Shown here: positions 24,055 to 34,900 of the stretch, one piece after another
Layout: the number at the start of each line of letters is the position of its first letter
Position numbering within the stretch: position 1 is the first letter of the stretch
NCBI GenBank assembly: GCA_016858145.1
Contig: JAEHOE010000017.1
Coordinates: 310,001 to 374,000 of the forward strand
Direction of reading: 5' to 3'
Source: Edaphochlamys debaryana
Lineage: Eukaryota > Chlorophyta > Chlorophyceae > Chlamydomonadales
Length of the DNA: 64,000 nucleotides
Made by a program: the position numbers and the translations under genes
The notes under the pieces: model-generated
Seen by the model: the letters and a program-made list of their open reading frames with translations, nothing else
Database searches by the model: none
What the model was told of the DNA's origin: nothing

Positions 24055-26825
24055 TCTGCGATAGGGGGCAAACGGGCAAATGGGCCATCACGCAGACAGC
24101 TGCCGACCGGTACATGGCAACCTGGTCAACGCGACCCAATACATATCCCGCTTCTTGCTGCGCTATTCGGCTTCCTGATATCCCGCGGGCAGCACAAATC
24201 ACCTGCTGGGGGCGAACGATTCACGATGTTGTGGGCGGCTCACGATGCAGCAGAAAGCATGCCCCAAAACGTGTGAAGAGCGGAGCCTAAGTGGCCTGGG
24301 TGGTGCTAAAGGCTTTGTGGTTGGTTCTATAGCTTGTAAGTGTTAGGCAACCAGGTGTGCCAGAACTATAGGCACGCGGATGCACGGCACTGTAGCGGGC
24401 TTGTAGCTGGTTGCAGCAAGCACAGCGGTCGCCATCTATCGAGCGCTTATGACTGCAGGAAGTTACGAGATAGAGAGAGAGCTTTGGGGTCATACCCCAG
24501 CACGGAGCCCGGGGCCCTTAGCAGGCAGGGGATGCGGGCATAGCCCCCGCGCAGCACACAAGCAGCAAGGCTATCTAGCACTACACGGAGCGGTACGCGC
24601 AGAAGATGTAGTCGGTGATGCGGCTGATAGCGGCTATGCTAGAGTAACCGGCATGCTGTTGCTGTTGACGACGTAGAGCTGTGCCGGTTACCCCTAGCAG
24701 GCTGATACAGGCACTATGGGATACAGGCGCGAGTAGCACTTTCCTGAGCCGCTTGAAGAAGCCCCCAGCCGTGAAGCGTGCCAGTCCACTATGGTCATCA
24801 TGCGCGAGCGCTCACCTGCAGGCGGTGGAGACGAAGAAGACGAGTCAGCTGCAGCCCTAACCGAGCGTAAAGTGCGGTGTGTGCAAAATGCGAGCTGGGG
24901 GAAAGAAGCCGGGGAGCAGGGGATGCAGGGGAGGGCTCCCTTGCCAGCCCTCGTTGCCAGGCCGAGCCCCACACCCCGAAACAGCTGAACTTAGCCCATG
25001 ACCCCAGTAACTCAAGTCTAGAATCGCCCCCTCTTCAGAAGGGGGAACGAGCGCACAAATGATAAGTGCACTGGTAAGCATCGCATGACAGCTCATAGCG
25101 AGGCCCCCCCCCCTCATTTTGGGGGGGGGGGGAAGGGGGGGGGGGGGTCCAGGGGGACGGCATGTCGGCAAATCGCGAATGCTCGGCAGAGCTCTTGACC
25201 TCTAGCGAACCCGCGCTGCGCTATCGCGGCTTTCCAGTAACCCTCCATTGCATGCAGTAGCCATTCACACATTGAACACGAAGAGCGTGGCTGCGAGCTG
25301 CAAAAGCGACTGCAAAAGCTGCCCGCGACGGTTCATCGGCGGTCGCCGGCTCGCGCCTCACGGGCTTCTGCCCCCGCGAACAAGTATATTATGAGTGCCT
25401 CTGATGGCCAGATCAGGTTGCAGGTCGCGAGAGGGCCCGTAGAGCTCAAAGCTCTATGCTTGTTTCACACTTTTGATGTCATGTCTAGATACTGGGGTAA
25501 CCAAAACGCTGAACCACATGCTCGGTTCGCAGTGAAGCGCTTGGCGCGAATGGACCCTGCGGCAGGAGGGCGGCAGGAGGACGGCAAGATGAGGCAGAGG
25601 GTGCTCGCGGTGGTCGCGCTGGCACAGCAGACGCACTTGCGCCGCTGCCCCAGACCGCTGAGCTGCGCAGCAGCAGGGCCTTGCGCCCCTTTCGCCGTGC
25701 GGAGGGTCCGGACTACGCTGCACGGCCCCTGCGAGCACAGACTCCGCCATGGCCGCGGTCAGGAAGAAGGGGGGGGAACGCTAGCCTGCCGAGTCGTGTC
25801 TGGCTAGAGTCGCTATGCGAAGACCCCAGCGGCAGTCCACAAGGCCTAACACCACATGTCTGGGCGAAGCGTTTCTCCACCTTGCACGGCTTGCAGCCAT
25901 CGTTCCCACGCCGACCCTGCAGCCCCCGGCCACTGCACTCCGTATGCCCACGGCACGCCCACAGGCCCGGCATCCTGCCCGCTTGACGTGAGCACACCAG
26001 TTCTTACCGAGCCACTTCCTCGGACACCCAAGTGCGTGCCTCCCGGCACAGGCATGCAGCAATCCCTGCACCCCAGCGCTATCAAACCCTGCATATGGCC
26101 AAAGCCCCAGCACGGGCCACGCGGCTACACAAGACACGGTACACAGCCACCTGCCTGCCCGCCTGCCATTGCCACCGGCGCTCTGACCTGCAGCGTCGAT
26201 CACATCTGCACTATGATGGAGTCTGCGCAAACACGCGTTCGCTGCATAGCAGCGATAGCACAGTCATTTGCGGCATCATCTTGCAACTACACCGTGCCGT
26301 ACACCACACACCTGCACAGCCTGCGGCAGTTGTGCAAACACCCCCCTTCCCCCACCAGGCACAGCACCAAACACACAGCCCCCGCCCCCATACGCGCCTC
26401 GTTCTTCACCTCATCTGCAGCTAGGCTCTTTATCGTTTGGCATGTGGAATCCGCACATCCTCTCCTCGCCCCTCCCGCCTCGCGCCCTCTTGGATCTATG
26501 GCGCCCCACCCCCCCATCCACCCCCACTTGTACACCATACACCCCTGAAACCAGACCATTCTAAGCCGCTGTTGCGAGCTCACGGCTCCTCTACCCTTGC
26601 CCGCTGCACCCCGCGCCCAACGCAGCGACTAAGCCCTGCCCCTCAAAGAGGGCCTGACACACAGCATTGCTTGGCGCACACAGCAGTGCTTGGCGAGGCT
26701 GTAGGCGCCGCCAGGGGGCGTTGTGGGTTGGCACAGGCATTGCTTGGCAAGCCCGACCAACCCACCCCTGGGAAGCGCAACTCCATGCCTGCAGGCCCCG
26801 CCGGCCGATGCCTGGCACTTCGTTG
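24055..26825. other. Noncoding part of tandem unit 2
   Basis: Same as 18960-21730 in unit 1: no supported gene, an inverted repeat near 24644-24691, and the C/G homopolymer tract at 25104-25147. Confidence 0.5.
25104..25147. repeat. Poly-C / poly-G hairpin tract, unit 2
   Basis: The run is C10, TCATTTT, G12, AA, G13, so each homopolymer differs by one base from unit 1. Confidence 0.9.
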
Positions 26826-26930
26826 CTAGGCGCGGCCCGTACCACCGCCGCCGTCCCCGGCCTGAGCCGATGCTGCGCTCTCCTGAAGTGAAAGCTGTAC
26901 GGCAAGGGAGAGCAGTTCGTCCTCCGTGTA
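26826..26930 (-). pseudogene. 3' fragment of the UIM hydrolase gene captured in unit 2
   Basis: Second 105-base copy of the last 34 codons and stop of the hydrolase gene, ending at the unit 2/unit 3 junction. It is not attached to any upstream coding exon. Confidence 0.9.
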
Positions 26931-27030
26931 GTCACACTCGAACATTGGGGGGGACCACGGGGCTCAGCCCTTTTCCTGCCTTCGGGCAAAGTCTCTGTCC
27001 AGAGCACTGCGATTGCATGGAAGGGCTGTG

Positions 27031-29149
27031 CTAAGTGCAACTGGTCATCAGTGGTGGGCCCGGTCGCATCCTGAGCCTCCTGAGCGCGTCGTCTGTACCG
27101 TAGGGCATCCGCACGTCCATGTCCGGGGGCCACAAGCAACGCAGGTGGGTCAGGCTGGGCAGGGCCGCCAGGACGCCGATGGCCCCGATGGGGAAGGCGC
27201 AACCAACCAGGTCCAGGCGCTGCGAGGATGGAGAACGGAGGGCACAGCTAGCTGAGGGGTTCAGGTAGGCAAACGTAACCGTACCAGGAAGATCAGTCGT
27301 GCTACACCCATGTTACCGCAAACCGCTAAACCTACGTGCTGCCACCAGCAGGGGCGACCCTAAGCTGCCAATACAACACCCGGCACTCAACCCGCTCACC
27401 TGTAGGCCCTTCATGCGGTGGGCGATGGTGGCCAGGTCCGCAGCGCTGAGGGCGACGCCCCGCAGTGTGAGCCCCGCCAGGCCCCGGGCGCCCCATGCGC
27501 TCAGCCAGCGGCCGTGGCCCTCGAAGCCGGGGGCCGGCTCCGAAGGGGGCAGGAGGGTCACATTGTTGCCTCCCTCACTGACTGCATCAGGGAAGATCAG
27601 CTCGCGTGCCCCTGACAGGAGCACAGCGGTGCGGCACAGCGCCTCCTCGCCCGCTGGCAGCAGCTGGCCATGCCCATCGGAGGAGGCGTACGCAATGTGT
27701 GCGACGCCGTGCCTGTCCTTGCCCCACTGGGGCCCCACTGCCACCTCGGTCAGGCGGGTCTGCACCAGAGCCGCCAGCGTTTCCGCGGAATGCGGCATGG
27801 ACAGCCGCAGGGCTTGCAGGTTGGGAGGCAGGTTGAGGCGCTGCCGCTCCAGCAGTACTCCTCCGGCGTGCAGGTGGGTGAGGGACGTGAGGGTGGCCAG
27901 GGAGTAGGGAAGGATCTGAGCATCGCCCAACCTCAGCTCCTGCAGGCTCCGCAGGGCCGTTAGCCACTGTCCGTTAATGAAGTCGCGGCTCTCGAGGCCG
28001 ATTTCCAGCGAACGCAGGCTCGAGCTCAGCGGGGTGAGGGCGGCCAAAAGCCTGCTGAAGTGGCATGGGAGGTAAAACGGGTCCGGCTTGCGGTTCCGCG
28101 GCACAAGCTTGAGGCTGTTGAGCTGCGCCATGCCGGACAGCACGCGGCTGAGGGAGGCGGCGGCGCTGTTGGGGCCGACGTCCAGGTCCAGGGAGCGAGC
28201 GCAGCTGTGTGGCGGCCCGCAGTGCTCTTGTGAGCGCGAAGGGTAGCTCTTTGAGGCTGTGGCAGACATCAAGCTGCCGCAGCGCTGGCAGAAGAGGCGT
28301 CTGTGTGCTGTTGGCGGTCTTGGCGGGCCCGAGCAGCACCGCCAGACTTGCGACCGCTCGCTGCTGCTCGAGCACCTTCAGGTTGACAGGCGTGTGAGGC
28401 GCTAGCCAGTCGATTTGGGTGTCGACAGCGCCATTGATCCCGTCACAATTCACAACCAGCTCCTCCAGGCCGGGGAGGGCTGCCGGCACCGCCCGAACCA
28501 CCTCGGGCGTGAGGAGCCGCAGCGCGATGGTGAGCTTGGTGATGGCAGGGCGGGGCTGACCGTTTGGCAGGAGAGGGCTGGGATAGCGGGGAACCAAGTG
28601 GAGCAGCTGGTCCCTGCGGGGAGCAAGCACAGAGCACAGGGGGTAGATATATAGTTAGTGGGGCGGCAGTACAAACCAGGGTCTGATTCGTCTGAAGCAT
28701 GGGCAGGGCACCCGTACGGTAATGAGCGGGGGCCCCACCGGGTCACGGCCCAAGTCTAAGCGCTAAAAGGTTGCGGCTATCACGTGAGCCTCCTGCTGCC
28801 AGACCCGCACTCACGCCGCATGAGGCACCGTCTCCTCCTCTGACTCTGGCACCGTCAGATTCAGCGCTCGGAGGCGACGGCAGGTGCCGCGCGCCAGTAT
28901 GCTGCGCGCCAGGCGCAGCTGTGTGGCCGCGTCCATGCCGCCCGCCGCCTCCGCGCCGCGCACGCGAAGCTCCGTAACGAGCTCCCCGTCCGCGATGTCC
29001 CGGGCGCTCTTGCACAGCTGGCGGAACTTGTGAACGCCGCTGGAGTCGTTGTGGAGATGCTTGAGGATGTCTATGAGGACGTTGGGAGCCAGCTCACGGC
29101 CCGCTTGCGTCAGCAAGCTTGCCCGCGTAGTGTCCCGCCGAAGTATCAT
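27031..29149 (-). CDS. F-box/LRR protein, copy 3, with the same +1 frameshift
   Basis: Exons: 29149-28815, 28613-27400, 27219-27031. Same gene as copies 1 and 2, with the frame break near 28194. The only coding difference I found from copy 1 is an Arg to His change at 27875 (LTSLTRLHAGG becomes LTSLTHLHAGG). Confidence 0.75.
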
Positions 29150-31917
29150 TCTGCGATAGGGGGCAAACGGGCAAATGGGCCATCACGCAGACAGCTGCCG
29201 ACCGGTACATGGCAACCTGGTCAACGCGACCCAATACATATCCCGCTTCTTGCTGCGCTATTCGGCTTCCTGATATCCCGCGGGCAGCACAAATCACCTG
29301 CTGGGGGCGAACGATTCACGATGTTGTGGGCGGCTCACGATGCAGCAGAAAGCATGCCCCAAAACGTGTGAAGAGCGGAGCCTAAGTGGCCTGGGTGGTG
29401 CTAAAGGCTTTGTGGTTGGTTCTATAGCTTGTAAGTGTTAGGCAACCAGGTGTGCCAGAACTATAGGCACGCGGATGCACGGCACTGTAGCGGGCTTGTA
29501 GCTGGTTGCAGCAAGCACAGCGGTCGCCATCTATCGAGCGCTTATGACTGCAGGAAGTTACGAGATAGAGAGAGAGCTTTGGGGTCATACCCCAGCACGG
29601 AGCCCGGGGCCCTTAGCAGGCAGGGGATGCGGGCATAGCCCCCGCGCAGCACACAAGCAGCAAGGCTATCTAGCACTACACGGAGCGGTACGCGCAGAAG
29701 ATGTAGTCGGTGATGCGGCTGATAGCGGCTATGCTAGAGTAACCGGCATGCTGTTGCTGTTGACGACGTAGAGCTGTGCCGGTTACCCCTAGCAGGCTGA
29801 TACAGGCACTATGGGATACAGGCGCGAGTAGCACTTTCCTGAGCCGCTTGAAGAAGCCCCCAGCCGTGAAGCGTGCCAGTCCACTATGGTCATCATGCGC
29901 GAGCGCTCACCTGCAGGCGGTGGAGACGAAGAAGACGAGTCAGCTGCAGCCCTAACCGAGCGTAAAGTGCGGTGTGTGCAAAATGCGAGCTGGGGGAAAG
30001 AAGCCGGGGAGCAGGGGATGCAGGGGAGGGCTCCCTTGCCAGCCCTCGTTGCCAGGCCGAGCCCCACACCCCGAAACAGCTGAACTTAGCCCATGACCCC
30101 AGTAACTCAAGTCTAGAATCGCCCCCTCTTCAGAAGGGGGAACGAGCGCACAAATGATAAGTGCACTGGTAAGCATCGCATGACAGCTCATAGCGAGGCC
30201 CCCCCCCTCATTTTGGGGGGGGGGGGAAGGGGGGGGGGGGTCCAGGGGGACGGCATGTCGGCAAATCGCGAATGCTCGGCAGAGCTCTTGACCTCTAGCG
30301 AACCCGCGCTGCGCTATCGCGGCTTTCCAGTAACCCTCCATTGCATGCAGTAGCCATTCACACATTGAACACGAAGAGCGTGGCTGCGAGCTGCAAAAGC
30401 GACTGCAAAAGCTGCCCGCGACGGTTCATCGGCGGTCGCCGGCTCGCGCCTCACGGGCTTCTGCCCCCGCGAACAAGTATATTATGAGTGCCTCTGATGG
30501 CCAGATCAGGTTGCAGGTCGCGAGAGGGCCCGTAGAGCTCAAAGCTCTATGCTTGTTTCACACTTTTGATGTCATGTCTAGATACTGGGGTAACCAAAAC
30601 GCTGAACCACATGCTCGGTTCGCAGTGAAGCGCTTGGCGCGAATGGACCCTGCGGCAGGAGGGCGGCAGGAGGACGGCAAGATGAGGCAGAGGGTGCTCG
30701 CGGTGGTCGCGCTGGCACAGCAGACGCACTTGCGCCGCTGCCCCAGACCGCTGAGCTGCGCAGCAGCAGGGCCTTGCGCCCCTTTCGCCGTGCGGAGGGT
30801 CCGGACTACGCTGCACGGCCCCTGCGAGCACAGACTCCGCCATGGCCGCGGTCAGGAAGAAGGGGGGGAACGCTAGCCTGCCGAGTCGTGTCTGGCTAGA
30901 GTCGCTATGCGAAGACCCCAGCGGCAGTCCACAAGGCCTAACACCACATGTCTGGGCGAAGCGTTTCTCCACCTTGCACGGCTTGCAGCCATCGTTCCCA
31001 CGCCGACCCTGCAGCCCCCGGCCACTGCACTCCGTATGCCCACGGCACGCCCACAGGCCCGGCATCCTGCCCGCTTGACGTGAGCACACCAGTTCTTACC
31101 GAGCCACTTCCTCGGACACCCAAGTGCGTGCCTCCCGGCACAGGCATGCAGCAATCCCTGCACCCCAGCGCTATCAAACCCTGCATATGGCCAAAGCCCC
31201 AGCACGGGCCACGCGGCTACACAAGACACGGTACACAGCCACCTGCCTGCCCGCCTGCCATTGCCACCGGCGCTCTGACCTGCAGCGTCGATCACATCTG
31301 CACTATGATGGAGTCTGCGCAAACACGCGTTCGCTGCATAGCAGCGATAGCACAGTCATTTGCGGCATCATCTTGCAACTACACCGTGCCGTACACCACA
31401 CACCTGCACAGCCTGCGGCAGTTGTGCAAACACCCCCCTTCCCCCACCAGGCACAGCACCAAACACACAGCCCCCGCCCCCATACGCGCCTCGTTCTTCA
31501 CCTCATCTGCAGCTAGGCTCTTTATCGTTTGGCATGTGGAATCCGCACATCCTCTCCTCGCCCCTCCCGCCTCGCGCCCTCTTGGATCTATGGCGCCCCA
31601 CCCCCCCATCCACCCCCACTTGTACACCATACACCCCTGAAACCAGACCATTCTAAGCCGCTGTTGCGAGCTCACGGCTCCTCTACCCTTGCCCGCTGCA
31701 CCCCGCGCCCAACGCAGCGACTAAGCCCTGCCCCTCAAAGAGGGCCTGACACACAGCATTGCTTGGCGCACACAGCAGTGCTTGGCGAGGCTGTAGGCGC
31801 CGCCAGGGGGCGTTGTGGGTTGGCACAGGCATTGCTTGGCAAGCCCGACCAACCCACCCCTGGGAAGCGCAACTCCATGCCTGCAGGCCCCGCCGGCCGA
31901 TGCCTGGCACTTCGTCG
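29150..31917. other. Noncoding part of tandem unit 3
   Basis: Same as 18960-21730 in unit 1: no supported gene, an inverted repeat near 29739-29786 and the C/G tract at 30199-30240. Its left end is the F-box promoter side and its right end the 3' flank of the hydrolase gene. Confidence 0.5.
30199..30240. repeat. Poly-C / poly-G hairpin tract, unit 3
   Basis: The run is C9, TCATTTT, G12, AA, G12, the shortest of the three. Confidence 0.9.
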
Positions 31918-34900
31918 CTAGGCGCGGCCCGTACCACCGCCGCCGTCCCCGGCCTGAGCCGATGCTGCGCTCTCCTGAAGTGAAAGCTGTACGGCAAGGG
32001 AGAGCAGTTCGTCCTCCGTGTACATCTCGTACGGGTTTGCCGTACGGCTACTAACGCCTGCGGTAGGACTCGCGGCGCCGCCACTGCCGTTGCCGTACGC
32101 ACCGACGGCTTGCGAGGTGTTGCTGCGGCCGCCGCCGCCGCCAGCGGCGGAACCAGCGGCAGCGCCAGGCGGCCCGGCGGAGGCGGTGGCGTCGGAAGTG
32201 GGGATGGGGGCCTGGGACCGGGCAGGTCCCCGGGACGAAAGCGCCTGCAACCCTTCTGACTCCTGCCTATCCGGGTGGGGATGTGCAGGGCTGGAGAGGG
32301 AGCCTGCTGGCATGGGCGGGAGGCCGGGGGGCGACAGGCCGCTCCCTTGCCTGCGTGAGGGGTGAGGGGTTGGAGGGAGGACGGCCGGGAATGAGTGCGG
32401 GAGCAGGTGTCAGGGGCACGCGTCCGGCTTTCCCCCACGCTCCCCGGTGGTACAGCCGCTAGATTCCAATCTGTCCTGCGACCCAGTCTGCTCAAGCCCA
32501 CGCCCACACCGTAACAACCCCGCCACGCCCCGCCCGGCCCCACCCCATTCCCAGCAATCCCGCCCCGCCCTACGCCCTACGCCCTACGCCCAAGCCGCCC
32601 GCCCGAGACCCACATGCGACTCCGGCTGGACGACAGAGCCTCATCCGCCGACAGCGGCCCGGCGTTGTGACGGGCCGCCGCCGCCGCCACCGCAGCCGCC
32701 GGCGTCGCAGGCGTGCTCCCGCGGCCGCCGCCACCGCTGCCGCCGAAACCCGCGCCGAAACCCGCGCCGCTGTTGGCCCCGCTGGCTCTACCCGAGGGGA
32801 GCAAAGCCTTGACGGAAGCCCGAGGGGACTGCAGAGGGGACTGCAGCAGCCGGTCCGCTACCTCTGCCGTACCGTCGCCGTCGGCTGCTCCGCCGCCGCC
32901 GCCGCCGCTCGCCGCCGCCGCCGCCGCCTCCATGAGGGAGAGCTCCAGCACCGCCGCCAGCTGCGCCTCTTCCTCTTCCTCGCTCAACGGAATGCCGTAC
33001 AGCTCGTCTATGTAGCCCGCGTCCGCCAGCGCGCCGCCGCCGCCGCGGGCCCCGCCGTCGGCTCGAGATCCCGCCGCCGCCGCCGCGGCCGCCCCTGCCG
33101 GCAGCTGCGGATCGCTTGCATGGTGCGTCGCCAATCCCATGGACTGAAGCAGAGCCTGCTGCGAGATCCCAAGCGTCCCCGTGGCGGCGGCGCCGCTACC
33201 TGCTCTACCGCCGGCGGCGCCGCCCGCGGTGCCGCCGCCGCCGTCCGCGCCGTCGGCGGCGGAGTCCTGCCCGAGCAGGCGCGCCGCCAGGGCCACGTCC
33301 GAGGGGGCGGCGGCAAAGACCTGCGCCAGCTCCGCCGAGTTACGGTAGCCTCCGCCGGAGCGGGAGGAGGGGTCGGGGGGGCTGGGCAGGCCGCCAGCCA
33401 TCCTGCGGGGGGTGGGGGTAGGCGAGGGGAGGGGAGGGAGCGGAGCGGGCGCTCAGTTGCGACAAGGGGCGGAGCCGTGCGGTGCATCCGCCGGGCCTCT
33501 CTGGAGGGACGGACCTTCGGACGCCCTTGAACAGGATCAGCAACAAATAAACCCCGCACGAGACCCCGCACGAGACCCCGCGCGTTGCTCTTTCCGCTTT
33601 CTTTGGGCTTCCCACATTGCTACATTAGGGTCAGCACGCGAGACCACGCACCTCCGGAAGCGCTGCCGCTCCAGCGCCGCTTTATCGAGCTCCCACAGCC
33701 GCGGCTCCCAGGGCGCCGACCTGGCGGCGCCCCCGAGCGCCACGTCAGCACCCTCCTCCTCCGCCTCGGCCCCCCCGCCGGCAACCGCCTTCCCACGCAC
33801 ACTCCCCTCCCCGCCGCCCCCGCCACCGCCCGGTCCGGCTCCGGCCGCGAGTCCGGTTCTGGATCCGGTTCCGGACACGGGAGCCGAAGCGGCGCCACTG
33901 GGCAGGCCCCGACCGTCGGCGTCGACTAGGGAGGCGGAGGCTGTGCGTGCCATGACTCCCCCGCCCGCACCGCCGCCCTGGGCCCCCGGGGCAGGGGCGG
34001 CCGGGGAGCCGGCGGGGCCGGGCAGCGGCGGCGCGGGCGAGGGGGCGAGCGGGCGGGCCGCGCCCGGCGCCCGGAGCACGCGGGGAGGCGCCGATGAGGC
34101 CGCAGGGGCGGCGGTCTGCGGGTGCAGGGGGCGTGGGGGAGGTGCTGGGCGTCAGGGCAAGGGCGCAAGGCAGGGCATGGGTCAGGGCCGCCGCCCCACG
34201 CTTATCCAAGCTCCCAGATTCCCTAAACCTCGTCCCGCTATCCCTCTAGGCCCCCCCACACCGCAACTCCGCCACCCACGGACCCACCTGTGTGTTGAGC
34301 GGGGGCAGGTCCGCCGGCTCCAGCAGGTGCTCCAGCTGCAGCGTGTTGTGCCAGAAGATGGACACGCTGTACGGCGTACGGCAGAGCGGGGATTGGGCGT
34401 ACGACAGGCGGGGGATCAGTGTGTGCATGTGGCCGCCGGCCTACCCAGAGGGACAGCCGTGTGCTGCCAGGAGGGGAGGAACATGGCCCCGCCCTCCTCG
34501 GTGTGCCCCAGCACTCCCAGCTCTCTATACACCCCGAAGACCGGCTGCTCACTTCCCACCCGCCCACGGGCCAACCCACCTGTTGTAGAAGAACTGCGGC
34601 CGCCGGGAGTTGTGATCCCCGTCAAACCTGGAGGGGTGGGAAAGGGAGGCGAAGGCCGAGGGTTCAGCACGTGCGGCTTGTGCGTGTCGCTTCAGCACCT
34701 CCCCTTCTCCCTCTCCCACCCCCGGCCGTTCTCTTTTCCCCATGTCCCCTTCCCCCGCCCCCTCCCACGTCCCATCCTCTCCCCACTTTATCAGGTTCTT
34801 GTCGCCCGCGTACGCGGCGTGCAGCGCCTCCGCATGACTAATGCGGATGAACGTGTCCCCCGTGGCGTGGCCGAAGAGCGCTGGGATGAAGGACTGGGGC

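Larger units (their letters stand above)
21836..26930. repeat. Tandem unit 2 of 3 (5,095 bases)
   Basis: Same content and order as unit 1. I found four single-base differences private to this unit (21990, 22863, 23031 and 26824), all C to T at CpG, plus one-base length changes in G- and C-runs. Confidence 0.97.
26931..32022. repeat. Tandem unit 3 of 3 (5,092 bases)
   Basis: Third unit. It is three bases shorter only because of homopolymer runs. Its right end is continuous with the complete hydrolase gene, so this unit is at the original chromosomal right border. I found one private base change (27875, C to T at a CpG, Arg to His in an LRR). Confidence 0.97.

Noticed and set aside
32577..33401. 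Separate single-exon gene starting at the ATG at 33401
   Set aside because: The splice phases on both sides join it cleanly into the hydrolase transcript, and the ATG lies one base after an acceptor.
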